NCBI RefSeq assembly: GCF_030209575.1
Contig: NZ_JARVRS010000001.1
Location: 434,001 to 498,000 of the forward strand
Direction of reading: 5' to 3'
Source: Leifsonia sp. fls2-241-R2A-40a
Lineage (GTDB): Bacteria > Actinomycetota > Actinomycetes > Actinomycetales > Microbacteriaceae
DNA: 64,000 nt
A program made the translations under genes and the position numbers. Below are positions 22,394-29,876 of this stretch, piece by piece. Within the stretch, counting starts at the first letter, position 1. Each line of letters begins with the position of its first letter. A model generated the notes under the pieces. The model was not told where the DNA came from. It saw nothing but the letters and a program-made list of their open reading frames with translations, and searched no databases.

Positions 22394-23818
22394 TCACCCC
22401 CGGATAAGCCCCAACACCTCATCCCGTACTCGCGCCATCGTCGCCTGGTCCGCCGCCTCCACGTTCAACCGCAGCAGCGGCTCGGTGTTCGACGGCCGCA
22501 CGGAGAACCACCAGAACGGGTCGTCCTGCCCGACGCGCCCGGTGACCGTCAGCCCGTCCAGCTCGTCGAACTCGGCGCGCCCGGTGAACGCCTCGACCAC
22601 CCGCGTGAACGCGGCGGGGACGTCGTCGACGGTGGAGTTGATCTCGCCGGACATCGCGTACGGCGTGTAGCGGGCGGAGAGCTCGGAGAGCGGCCGGTCC
22701 TGCGAGCCGTACTCGGCGAGCAGGTGCATGGCGGCGAGCATCCCGTTGTCGGCGCTCCAGAAGTCGCGGAAGTAGTAGTGCGCGGAGTGCTCTCCGCCGA
22801 ACACGGCGCCGGAACGACGCATGGCGTCCTTGATGAGCGTGTGCCCGACGCGGGTGCGCAGCGGGACCGCACCAGCCGCCTCGATGGTCTCCGGCACGAT
22901 GTTGGAGGTGATCAGGTTGTGGATGACCGTGATCTCGGCGTCCGGGTCCTCCTCACGCGCGCGGGCGATCTCCCGCAGCGCGACGATGGCGGCGACCGCC
23001 GACGGCGTGACCGCGGAGCCGCGCTCGTCGACGACGAAGCAGCGGTCGGCGTCGCCGTCGAAGGCGAGTCCGAGGTCGGCGCCGTGCTCGACCACCGCAC
23101 GCTGGAGGTCGACGAGGTTCTTCGGCTCCAGCGGGTTGGCTTCGTGGTTGGGGAAGGTGCCGTCGAGCTCGAAGTAGAGCGGCACCACGGTGATCGGCAG
23201 CGCGGGGAGGCCGGCCGCCTCCTCCAGCACGGCCGGGACGGTGAGTCCGCCCATCCCGTTGCCCGCATCCACGACGATCGTGATCGGGCGGATCCCGCTG
23301 AGGTCCACCAGCGACCGCAGGTAGGCCGCATAGCGCTCGAGGACGTCCTCCTCGCGGAAGGAGCCGGGTCGATCCACCTTCGGGATGCCGTCCTTCAGGT
23401 AAGCGGAGGCCCGGTCGCGCACCGCGCCGAGCCCGGTGTCCATGCTGAGGCCCTGGGCTCCGGCGCGGGACAGCTTGATGCCGTTGTAGGTGGGCGGGTT
23501 GTGGCTGGCCGTGAACATGGCGGCCGGCGCCTGCAGGTAACCCGAGGCGAAGTACGACTCGTCCGTCGAGCACAGCCCGATCGACACGACGTCCGCGCCG
23601 CGCGCCCGCGCGCCGCGCGCGAACGCATCTGCGAAGGCCGGCGAGGAGTCGCGCATGTCGTGACCGACGATGACGTCGCGGCCCGCCGCATCCACCTCGT
23701 CGATGAAGGCCGCCGCGATGGCCTCGACGACCTCGACCGTGAGATCCTTCCCCACCAGCCCGCGGATGTCGTAGGTCTTGACGACGGACTGCAGGCGCGG
23801 GTCACCGGTGATGCTCAT
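22394..23818 (-). CDS. manB: Phosphomannomutase/phosphoglucomutase
   Basis: A 474-residue alpha-D-phosphohexomutase interconverting mannose-6-phosphate and mannose-1-phosphate, the step before GDP-mannose. The phosphoserine loop is TASHNPP with S105. The metal loop is DGDADR at 254-259. The sugar-binding loop GGEHSAHYYF lies near 335-345 and the phosphate-binding RPSNTEPLLR near the C-terminus. ATG 23818 lies 7 nt after TAGGTT, so it may have its own leaderless transcript. Position next to the DUF3499 gene equals Rv3257c in Mycobacterium. With manA at 32.2 kb it gives the full route from fructose-6-phosphate to mannose-1-phosphate. Confidence 0.95.
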   Translation of the reverse strand: MSITGDPRLQSVVKTYDIRGLVGKDLTVEVVEAIAAAFIDEVDAAGRDVIVGHDMRDSSPAFADAFARGARARGADVVSIGLCSTDESYFASGYLQAPAAMFTASHNPPTYNGIKLSRAGAQGLSMDTGLGAVRDRASAYLKDGIPKVDRPGSFREEDVLERYAAYLRSLVDLSGIRPITIVVDAGNGMGGLTVPAVLEEAAGLPALPITVVPLYFELDGTFPNHEANPLEPKNLVDLQRAVVEHGADLGLAFDGDADRCFVVDERGSAVTPSAVAAIVALREIARAREEDPDAEITVIHNLITSNIVPETIEAAGAVPLRTRVGHTLIKDAMRRSGAVFGGEHSAHYYFRDFWSADNGMLAAMHLLAEYGSQDRPLSELSARYTPYAMSGEINSTVDDVPAAFTRVVEAFTGRAEFDELDGLTVTGRVGQDDPFWWFSVRPSNTEPLLRLNVEAADQATMARVRDEVLGLIRG

Positions 23819-23825
23819 GGCCCCT

Positions 23826-23831
23826 AACCTA
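23826..23831 (-). promoter_or_regulatory. -10 element of manB
   Basis: TAGGTT on the minus strand ends 7 nt before ATG 23818, within the short gap after the DUF3499 gene. This suggests an internal leaderless promoter, although the intervening AGGGG could also serve as a Shine-Dalgarno for an operon message. Confidence 0.45.
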
Positions 23832-23844
23832 CCGCGGCGAGGGT

Positions 23845-24054
23845 TCAGAGATCGGGAACGCTGACGTGCCGCACGATCTGCCAGCCCTGCGGCGCCGACA
23901 GCCGTTCGGCGTGGATGGCGCAGAGGTCGTACGAGTGCGGCTCGTGCTTGAGGCTCAGCGGCCCGAGAACGGCCATCGAGTCGGCGTACACGTACGTGAG
24001 CGTCTGAACGGCGTCGCGCGGGCACGCGACTCGGGAACAGGGACGGCTCAACAT
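23845..24054 (-). CDS. DUF3499 small protein
   Basis: A 69-residue protein beginning MLSRPCSRVACPRDAVQTLTY. Three cysteines (C6, C11 and C45 in YDLCAIHAERL) and a histidine suggest a small metal-binding fold. It matches the DUF3499 family (Rv3258c), present across actinobacteria between phosphomannomutase and a divergent metallopeptidase-like gene. ATG 24054 is chosen because TAGTCT sits 7 nt upstream on the minus strand and there is no Shine-Dalgarno. Function unknown. Confidence 0.85.
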   Translation of the reverse strand: MLSRPCSRVACPRDAVQTLTYVYADSMAVLGPLSLKHEPHSYDLCAIHAERLSAPQGWQIVRHVSVPDL

Positions 24055-24061
24055 CGGGCTC

Positions 24062-24067
24062 AGACTA
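24062..24067 (-). promoter_or_regulatory. -10 element of the DUF3499 gene
   Basis: TAGTCT on the minus strand ends 7 nt before ATG 24054. The promoter would start the transcript at or next to the start codon (leaderless). Confidence 0.55.
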
Positions 24068-24084
24068 CCGGAGCACGACGGTCG

Positions 24085-24090
24085 TAGGAT
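24085..24090 (+). promoter_or_regulatory. -10 element of the metallopeptidase-like gene
   Basis: TAGGAT ends 6 nt before ATG 24097, again predicting a leaderless message. Together with the opposite TAGTCT it forms a compact divergent promoter in 42 bp. Confidence 0.55.
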
Positions 24091-24096
24091 GGCGAC

Positions 24097-24540
24097 ATGC
24101 CCCGCAACCGCCGCACCAGCAGCCAGCCCCCGGCGACGAGCCGCTGGCGGAGCAGGCACGGCCGCGGCGCGCGGGGCCCGGTGACCGGTCCGCACCTGCC
24201 GATGCTGCAGAACCGCATCGACTTCTTCGACATGACCGTCGCCTCCACGGCCGACTACCTCAAAGGCGTCTGGCCGGACGAGCTGTCGAACGTCCACTTC
24301 GAGGTCGCCGCCACCCCGATCGGCAACTCCGGGTCGGACGGCGTCGATCGCTGGCGGGTGGACGCCGGGCGCCGGCGCATCGTGCTCTACCGCGTGCCCA
24401 TCCAGCGCCTGACCAAGCTGCACCGCGACGACGAGCTGCACCGCCGCATGTACATCGAGGGATGCGTCTTCCGCGCCGTCGCCGAGCTGCTCGGCAAGGA
24501 CCCGTGGGACCTCGCGCCCGACCGGTACCGCCACTTCTGA
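24097..24540 (+). CDS. Metallopeptidase-family protein lacking a visible HEXXH
   Basis: A 147-residue protein. A basic, Ser/Arg-rich N-terminus (about 1-30) precedes a compact domain with RIDFFDMTVASTADYL and a C-terminal helix ending in DLAPDRYRHF. It corresponds by position and ending to Rv3259, annotated as a zincin-like metallopeptidase family protein. In true members the zinc motif HEXXH lies near the C-terminus; here the comparable helix reads ELHRRMYIEG, without the motif. It may be a non-catalytic homologue. It is divergent from the DUF3499 gene with a leaderless start. Confidence 0.75.
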   Translation: MPRNRRTSSQPPATSRWRSRHGRGARGPVTGPHLPMLQNRIDFFDMTVASTADYLKGVWPDELSNVHFEVAATPIGNSGSDGVDRWRVDAGRRRIVLYRVPIQRLTKLHRDDELHRRMYIEGCVFRAVAELLGKDPWDLAPDRYRHF

Positions 24541-24553
24541 GCGGAGCCCGGCC

Positions 24554-25990
24554 TCAGTTCGGGTAGACGGTGATCGGCGCCGCGAGCGGCCCGGGAGGCG
24601 TCAGCGCGAACGAGCTCGCGCTCCCCGCACCGGAGAAGCTCACGCTGCCGAAGAGCCCGTCGGCTCCCGCGATCCGGTAGCTGTCGGGCGCGATCTTGAC
24701 CGCCGCGCCGCCCTCCGCGGGCACGACGAGCTTCGAGGGCTTGCCGCCGCCATCGAGTCCTCCGACGGTGATCGTCTGATCCTTGTCGCCGGGGTTCGCC
24801 AGGTGCAGCATGGCCACGGCTCCGGAGGGGATGACCGCGAGCAAGCTCTTCTGCAGCGCCGGCGAGGACGAGAACCAGGTGAAGTCGCGCGTCTTCGGTC
24901 CGATGACCGAGGTGCGCGCCGCCGCGACGAGCGGGACGCTGGAGTTGACGGTCACGGTGTAGTTGCCGTCCTTCAGGTGGTCGAGCGGCACCTCGGCGAC
25001 CGTCCCCGCCTTCACGGTCGTCGCGTACGAGTCGCCCGCGGCCGTTCCGGCCTCACCGACGGCGCCGATCGTCACCTGGGCGTCCTTGTCGCCCGGGACG
25101 AGGAGCCGCACGACCGGGAAGTCGACGCCCACTCCCTCGGCGGACTGGGCGCCCTGGATGGCCGCCATCGACGCGATCGTCACGCCCGGGATGATCTGCT
25201 GACGGCTCGGGGTCCCGGTCGCGCCGGCGATCTCGGCACCGCGCGGCTGGATGCCCTGCTCGTAGCTCTGCTGGAGGGAGGCGACGACCTCGCCGCCGGT
25301 GGTCTGGACACGGACGACGGGTGCGGACGCGGACGGCGCCAGCCCGGACAGCGGCACGACCTTCTGCGATCCGGCCGGGACGACGATCCCTGCCGCGCCG
25401 GGTGCGCTCACGGGACCCGTCTCGGTGTAGATCGTCAGGTCGACCGTCGCATCCACTTCGCTCGGGTTCGCGAGCAGCACCAGGCTGGTCTGTCCGAGGG
25501 AGGTGGATCCGGCCACGAGCCAGGTGTCGGCGCTCGGCTCCGCGCAGGCGGCGGCGGCGAGTCCGGCGAGGTCCTCCGACGAGGCCGACTGCACCTGCGC
25601 GGCGGCGAACAGCGGCGGGGCGGTCGACCCCTGCGGGGTGGAGACCTTGGCGACGAGCGGCGCTTCGTCCGACCCGGACGCATCCGCATCCGGCTTCAAC
25701 GCGCTGGTCCGCACCTCGGAGGTGTCCGCGTCGGCGGCGAACGTGGGCGCACCGACGGAACTCGGCCGCGTGGCCGCGCCGGCGTCCGCGGCCAGCTCGA
25801 GGAGAGGGCCGGGGCAGACGCGCTGCTGGTCGGCCGGGACGGGGGTCACGGTCTTCGCGGGCGCGGCGATCGCGAAATTCGGCAGAGGGAGCAGCGTCGC
25901 GCCGGCGATGGCGACGACGGCGACGCCGATCCCCACGACCCCGCCGAGGGTCCGGAAGCCGATGCGGGCGATGCCTTTGCGGTCAGCCAC
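24554..25990 (-). CDS. DUF5719 exported or membrane-anchored protein
   Basis: A 478-residue protein with a GTG start at 25990 and GGGAGG 6 nt upstream. One hydrophobic helix at about 12-34 acts as signal anchor. The rest is extracytoplasmic and beta-rich, with repeated segments such as LLANPSEVDATVDLTIYTETG and LHLANPGDKDQTITVGG, the pattern of DUF5719. Its start overlaps the stop of the upstream giant glycosyltransferase by 8 nt, so the pair is co-translated. This partnership near whiB2 suggests a shared surface-glycan role, which is inferred. Confidence 0.85.
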   Translation of the reverse strand: MADRKGIARIGFRTLGGVVGIGVAVVAIAGATLLPLPNFAIAAPAKTVTPVPADQQRVCPGPLLELAADAGAATRPSSVGAPTFAADADTSEVRTSALKPDADASGSDEAPLVAKVSTPQGSTAPPLFAAAQVQSASSEDLAGLAAAACAEPSADTWLVAGSTSLGQTSLVLLANPSEVDATVDLTIYTETGPVSAPGAAGIVVPAGSQKVVPLSGLAPSASAPVVRVQTTGGEVVASLQQSYEQGIQPRGAEIAGATGTPSRQQIIPGVTIASMAAIQGAQSAEGVGVDFPVVRLLVPGDKDAQVTIGAVGEAGTAAGDSYATTVKAGTVAEVPLDHLKDGNYTVTVNSSVPLVAAARTSVIGPKTRDFTWFSSSPALQKSLLAVIPSGAVAMLHLANPGDKDQTITVGGLDGGGKPSKLVVPAEGGAAVKIAPDSYRIAGADGLFGSVSFSGAGSASSFALTPPGPLAAPITVYPN

Positions 25991-28900
25991 GGTCGCCTCC
26001 CTCGAAAGTGCGTCGGGGTCGGATGATGGTCTCCTCGAGGCCCTCTTCGAGCGTTGTCGGGGCGGGCGGCGTGGTCACGCGCTCGTAGCGGTGGTCGGTG
26101 TCGACGTCCGGGTGCGGGGTGGGCCGTGTTGACGGGTCGGCGAACTGTTCGGGTTCGGGATCAGCTTCCGGGTCGACGACCGGCTCCGGCTCGACGACCG
26201 GCTGGGGCTCAGCGATCTGTTCCGGTTCCGGCTCGGCGATCGGCTCCGGCTCGGCGATCGGCTCCGGCTCCTCCAGCGGCTCCGACTCGGCGACGGGCTC
26301 GCGCTCCGGCACCTCCTCGACCTCGGCCGACTCGACGACGGCCTCGTCCTCGGGTTCCGCCTCGTACTCGTCCAGGCTCTCGCCCGCGATGCCGTCCGGC
26401 GCGGCTTCAGAACCCTCGGGCTCATCGTCCGGCTCGACGGCCGTCTCCTCCGCCTTCCGCCGGCCGGGACGCCGCGCCGACAGCTCGGACACGCGGTCGG
26501 CGGACCGGGTGGTCGGGATCGCCATGAGCAGCGTCGCCCCGATGATGACCGCCTGCACGACCAGCACGATCACGCGCCAGATGCCTCCCGCATCCACGGG
26601 GATCTTCGCGGCGGCGGGGACGGCGGCCGTTCCGCGGTCGAAGGCCCAGAGCCGGCCGTTCCCCGTCGCGCCGACCGGCGCCAGGAGCGGGTTGGCATCC
26701 ATCGCGACCGCTGCGCGGGACCGGGTCGCCTCCGCAGCGGGCTCGGCCGGCTGGCCCGTCTCCGTCATCGACGGCGTCAGCAGGACGAAGTCGATCCCGA
26801 GCTGCTTCAGCTGCGTGGAGGCGTCGTAGCCGCTCCGCGAGGACAGGTTTCCCGCGAGCAGGGCGAGGTTCTGCTGGCCCGGGGTCAGGGAACGCTGGGT
26901 ATTCGCGAGGGTGGACTGGTCATCGAGGGTCTCACCGCTCCCGCGCACGATCTCGGCGCGGATGCCGCCGTCGGCCTGGGGCACGATCCGCAGGGTGCCC
27001 GCGCGCGGCTGGGTTGCGGCCTTCGCGGTGACGACCGCCGGCATGGTGCGGCCGTCGCTCTCGGCCACTGCGGCGTGGCCGTTCAACGTCGCGATCCCGA
27101 TCGGGACGGCCGCGATGGCGAGCGTGACGATGGCGACCCAGGCCGGGTAGACCGCGGCGCGTCCCAATGCGGACAGGGCGAGCACCGCTGCCCCGATGAG
27201 GCCCAGCCAGTACAGGCTCACTCCGCTGCCGGCCCAGATCGGCACGACGGTCCCGCCGGAGACGGCGAGCTGGAGGTGCAGCGCGAGCACCGCCGTGAGG
27301 AAGCCGGCGAGGGCCACCAGCAGGGCGACGATCGCGCGCACGGTGCCGCGCAGGAACAGCGCCAGGATGGCGAGGATCCCGAGCGGTGCCAGCAGGATGG
27401 GGACGATGAGATTGGCCGCGATCCCCGCGAGCCCGAAGTACGACGCCAGCTCGTGCCAGCCCCCGAGCGTCCCGTCGGGGAAGCCGAGGGCCAGCTGCCA
27501 GGCGGGCGTCTGCCGTGCATCCAGCGCGACCCCGGGGTCGGCGAAGATCGACAGCCACGCCCCGCGGGAGAGCTGCTGCCAGACGAGTGGCGCGGACAGC
27601 ACGATGGCGGGCAGCGGGATGAACACGATGCGTGCGGCGCGACGTCCGGCGAAGACGATCGCGGCGATCCACGCGATCAACAGGGCCGGGATGAGGATGG
27701 GCGCGCAGGCGACCGTCGCCGCGGCGAGCAGTGCGGTGGTCGCACTGGCCGCCCACGACCGGCGAGCGGCGAGCCCGGCGAAGAACAGCCAGGGCAGCAG
27801 GATGTGTGCGAGCACCGCGGCCGGACGGCCGCCCTGCAGGGCAACGAGCAGAGTGGGCGCGAGCGCGTAGGCGAGCGCACCGAACGCGCGCAGCGTCGGG
27901 CGCGTGGTCAGCCGCGCTGCGGCGAGCCAGGCTCCCAGTGCGGCGAGCGGGAGGGCGAGCACCCAGAGCAGCACGAGCGAGAGCGACGGCTGCCAGAACG
28001 TGAGGGTTCCGAGCACGGCCAGGACGGCGGAGAACGGATCTGCGGCACCGGTGAAGCCGAGGTTCACGTCGCGCCAGCCGTAGCCGAGGTCGGCCCACAG
28101 CTGACCGACGGACGAATCGAGCGGCAGCAACCCGCCGCCGCTGAGCGCTCCGGAGCCGATGAGCGGGAAGAACAGGGCGAGGCCGACCAGCAGGGCGGCC
28201 AGCACCGCCCATCCACCGCCCCCGCCGAAGAAGTCGAGGTCCTGCTTCTCGCCTTGCTGGCGGACGGTCGCCGCCTCGCGTTTCAGAGCGCGGGCGCGCC
28301 GCACCTCCGAGAACGGGATGCGCAGCGGCGCGACGGCCGCCCAGCTCACCTCGCGAGCGGACGCCAGCCGCCGCCGGGCGCTGCTGACCGCACGACCGGA
28401 GAAGGCGACCCGGAACGCGGCTCCGAGCTCTCCGCCGATCGACCCGGGCTCCTTGCGCAGCAGGCGCACGATGCCACGGAGGATGCCCAGCGGGACCAGG
28501 GTGAGCCAGTGCAGCACCACCGCCCATCCCGGCGCGTAGGCCATGCGTCTGTGCAGCTGTGCGCGACGCCGCTCCCCCGCCAGGCGGCGGCGGACCGTCC
28601 ACTTCGGCGACAAGTTCGGGCCGGCGACGCCCTCGCCGGCGATGGCGACCCGCGCCTGCGCGACCAGAGTGACCCGGAATCCGGCGAGGCGGGCGCGGGT
28701 GCTGAAGTCGAGCGCATCGTCGATGGTCGGAAGTGCCGGGTCGAAGCCGTCGAGCCGCTCCCACAGGGACTGGCGGACGAGCATCCCGGCGCTGGACACG
28801 GCGAGCACATCGCTGAGGCCGTCGTGCTGGGCCTGGTCGAGCTCGTTCTCCACCAGGGGCACAGACGCGCCGAACGGCGTCATGGCCTCGCCGAACTCGC

Positions 28901-29294
28901 GGATGAAGGCCGGGTCGTCCCAGTCGACCAACTTCGGGCCGACCACGGCGACCGACGGCGACACCTCGAGCGCAGCCAGCAGCGCCTCGAGGGCCTGCGG
29001 TTCCGGCGCGGTGTCGTTCGCGAGCAGCCACAGCAGCTGCTCCGGATCGGAAGCGGGCGGCAGAACGCGTACGGCGGCGGCGACCGCAGCGCCGAAGGGG
29101 AGCTTCTCGGGGACGCTCAGCAGCTGGGTGGGCTGGGCCTCGGACAGCAGGCGCGTCGCGTCGTCGGACGTCGCGCAGTCGACGGCGATCACGGCGTCCG
29201 GTCGACGGGTCTGTCCCGCGAGGGCGTCGAGAGTGCGCTGCAGGCGGGGGCCGCCGCTGTGGGCGACGACGATGGCGGTGACTCTCGGATACAT
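25983..29294 (-). CDS. Giant glycosyltransferase family 2 - membrane fusion with acidic C-terminal tail
   Basis: A 1103-residue protein in three parts. Residues 1-230 are a GT2 (GT-A fold) domain starting MYPRVTAIVVAHSGG, with LLANDTAPEP as the nucleotide-sugar-binding loop. Residues about 365-760 are a large polytopic membrane region with ten or more hydrophobic segments. A soluble, probably extracytoplasmic stretch (about 765-930) and one more helix (about 937-957) follow. The last 120 residues are highly acidic, with Glu-Pro repeats. ATG 29294 lies 8 nt after TAGGCT with no Shine-Dalgarno. Actinobacteria often keep such a protein between DUF5719 and whiB2 genes. I infer coupled synthesis and transfer of a surface glycan; donor and acceptor are unknown. 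Confidence 0.85.
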   Translation of the reverse strand: MYPRVTAIVVAHSGGPRLQRTLDALAGQTRRPDAVIAVDCATSDDATRLLSEAQPTQLLSVPEKLPFGAAVAAAVRVLPPASDPEQLLWLLANDTAPEPQALEALLAALEVSPSVAVVGPKLVDWDDPAFIREFGEAMTPFGASVPLVENELDQAQHDGLSDVLAVSSAGMLVRQSLWERLDGFDPALPTIDDALDFSTRARLAGFRVTLVAQARVAIAGEGVAGPNLSPKWTVRRRLAGERRRAQLHRRMAYAPGWAVVLHWLTLVPLGILRGIVRLLRKEPGSIGGELGAAFRVAFSGRAVSSARRRLASAREVSWAAVAPLRIPFSEVRRARALKREAATVRQQGEKQDLDFFGGGGGWAVLAALLVGLALFFPLIGSGALSGGGLLPLDSSVGQLWADLGYGWRDVNLGFTGAADPFSAVLAVLGTLTFWQPSLSLVLLWVLALPLAALGAWLAAARLTTRPTLRAFGALAYALAPTLLVALQGGRPAAVLAHILLPWLFFAGLAARRSWAASATTALLAAATVACAPILIPALLIAWIAAIVFAGRRAARIVFIPLPAIVLSAPLVWQQLSRGAWLSIFADPGVALDARQTPAWQLALGFPDGTLGGWHELASYFGLAGIAANLIVPILLAPLGILAILALFLRGTVRAIVALLVALAGFLTAVLALHLQLAVSGGTVVPIWAGSGVSLYWLGLIGAAVLALSALGRAAVYPAWVAIVTLAIAAVPIGIATLNGHAAVAESDGRTMPAVVTAKAATQPRAGTLRIVPQADGGIRAEIVRGSGETLDDQSTLANTQRSLTPGQQNLALLAGNLSSRSGYDASTQLKQLGIDFVLLTPSMTETGQPAEPAAEATRSRAAVAMDANPLLAPVGATGNGRLWAFDRGTAAVPAAAKIPVDAGGIWRVIVLVVQAVIIGATLLMAIPTTRSADRVSELSARRPGRRKAEETAVEPDDEPEGSEAAPDGIAGESLDEYEAEPEDEAVVESAEVEEVPEREPVAESEPLEEPEPIAEPEPIAEPEPEQIAEPQPVVEPEPVVDPEADPEPEQFADPSTRPTPHPDVDTDHRYERVTTPPAPTTLEEGLEETIIRPRRTFEGGDRG
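26231..26266 (+). repeat. Tandem 18-bp repeat encoding EPIAEP units
   Basis: Two identical, adjacent 18-bp units (26231-26248 and 26249-26266) lie inside the giant glycosyltransferase gene and encode the Glu-Pro-rich tail. Degenerate copies flank them on both sides, so the tail may vary in length between strains. Confidence 0.8.
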
Positions 29295-29302
29295 CGCCAG
29301 TC

Positions 29303-29308
29303 AGCCTA
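29303..29308 (-). promoter_or_regulatory. -10 element of the giant glycosyltransferase gene
   Basis: TAGGCT on the minus strand ends 8 nt before ATG 29294. No Shine-Dalgarno is seen between them. Confidence 0.4.
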
Positions 29309-29367
29309 GGTCGGGGTCGCGCCGATCCGGTCTTTGGGCCGGGCGCGGCGTGGATTAGGCGCGGGCC

Positions 29368-29691
29368 TCAGCCGGCGCGCTTGCGGAGCTTGCGACGCTC
29401 CCGCTCGGACAGCCCGCCCCAGATGCCGAACCGCTCGTCGTTGGCGAGCGCGTACTCCAGGCACTGGGACCGCACCTCGCACGAGGTGCAGATGCGCTTC
29501 GCATCGCGGGTGGAGCCGCCCTTCTCGGGGAAGAACGCCTCGGGGTCGGTCTGCGCGCACAGGGCGTCGGTCTGCCAGGCGAGCGGGTTGTCTTCTTCGA
29601 CCTCCACCGTACGGACGCCCGGGACCCCGAGCTTGACCGGGTCGATGAACCAGTCGTCGGGTACCCCAGAACGATATTCAGGAACTGGCAT
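29368..29691 (-). CDS. whiB2: WhiB-family iron-sulfur transcription factor, WhiB2/WhmD type
   Basis: A 107-residue protein with cluster cysteines C45, C68, C71 and C77, the GIWGG turn at 89-93 and a basic RERRKLRKRAG tail. The core LCAQTDPEAFFPEKGGSTR is nearly identical to mycobacterial WhiB2/WhmD, an essential regulator of septation and cell division, and to Streptomyces WhiB. ATG 29691 is preferred to the upstream ATGs because GGGGAG lies about 6 nt before it. It has a clear sigma-70-type promoter and a palindrome at the predicted start of transcription. It sits between the giant glycosyltransferase and galE. Confidence 0.94.
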   Translation of the reverse strand: MPVPEYRSGVPDDWFIDPVKLGVPGVRTVEVEEDNPLAWQTDALCAQTDPEAFFPEKGGSTRDAKRICTSCEVRSQCLEYALANDERFGIWGGLSERERRKLRKRAG

Positions 29692-29720
29692 ATCGGTCTC
29701 CCCACCCATGAACAGCTGAA

Positions 29721-29737
29721 ACACGGGATTCCCGTGT
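29721..29737. promoter_or_regulatory. Palindrome at the predicted whiB2 transcription start
   Basis: ACACGGG and CCCGTGT, 7-base arms with a 3-base spacer. The outer edge coincides with the position about 7 nt downstream of the whiB2 -10 box, a typical operator position or 5'-UTR hairpin. Confidence 0.45.
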
Positions 29738-29743
29738 GACCTA

Positions 29744-29772
29744 ATTACACCGTTGTCATTCGCTCACGTCAA
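29744..29772 (-). promoter_or_regulatory. whiB2 promoter
   Basis: On the minus strand TTGACG (29772-29767) is followed after exactly 17 bp by TGTAAT (29749-29744), close to the primary sigma consensus. The predicted start is near 29737, giving a 5'-UTR of about 46 nt. The -35 is also one arm of a GTCAAG/CTTGAC inverted repeat (29768-29773 and 29790-29795). Confidence 0.7.
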
Positions 29773-29876
29773 GTCGCGAATCGTAAAGCCTTGACCGCTG
29801 GTCGAGAGTTCGCGACGCGCCGGAGATCGACAACAATCCCGACACGCCCGGTCGATTCACGCGGCCGGGGACGGTG

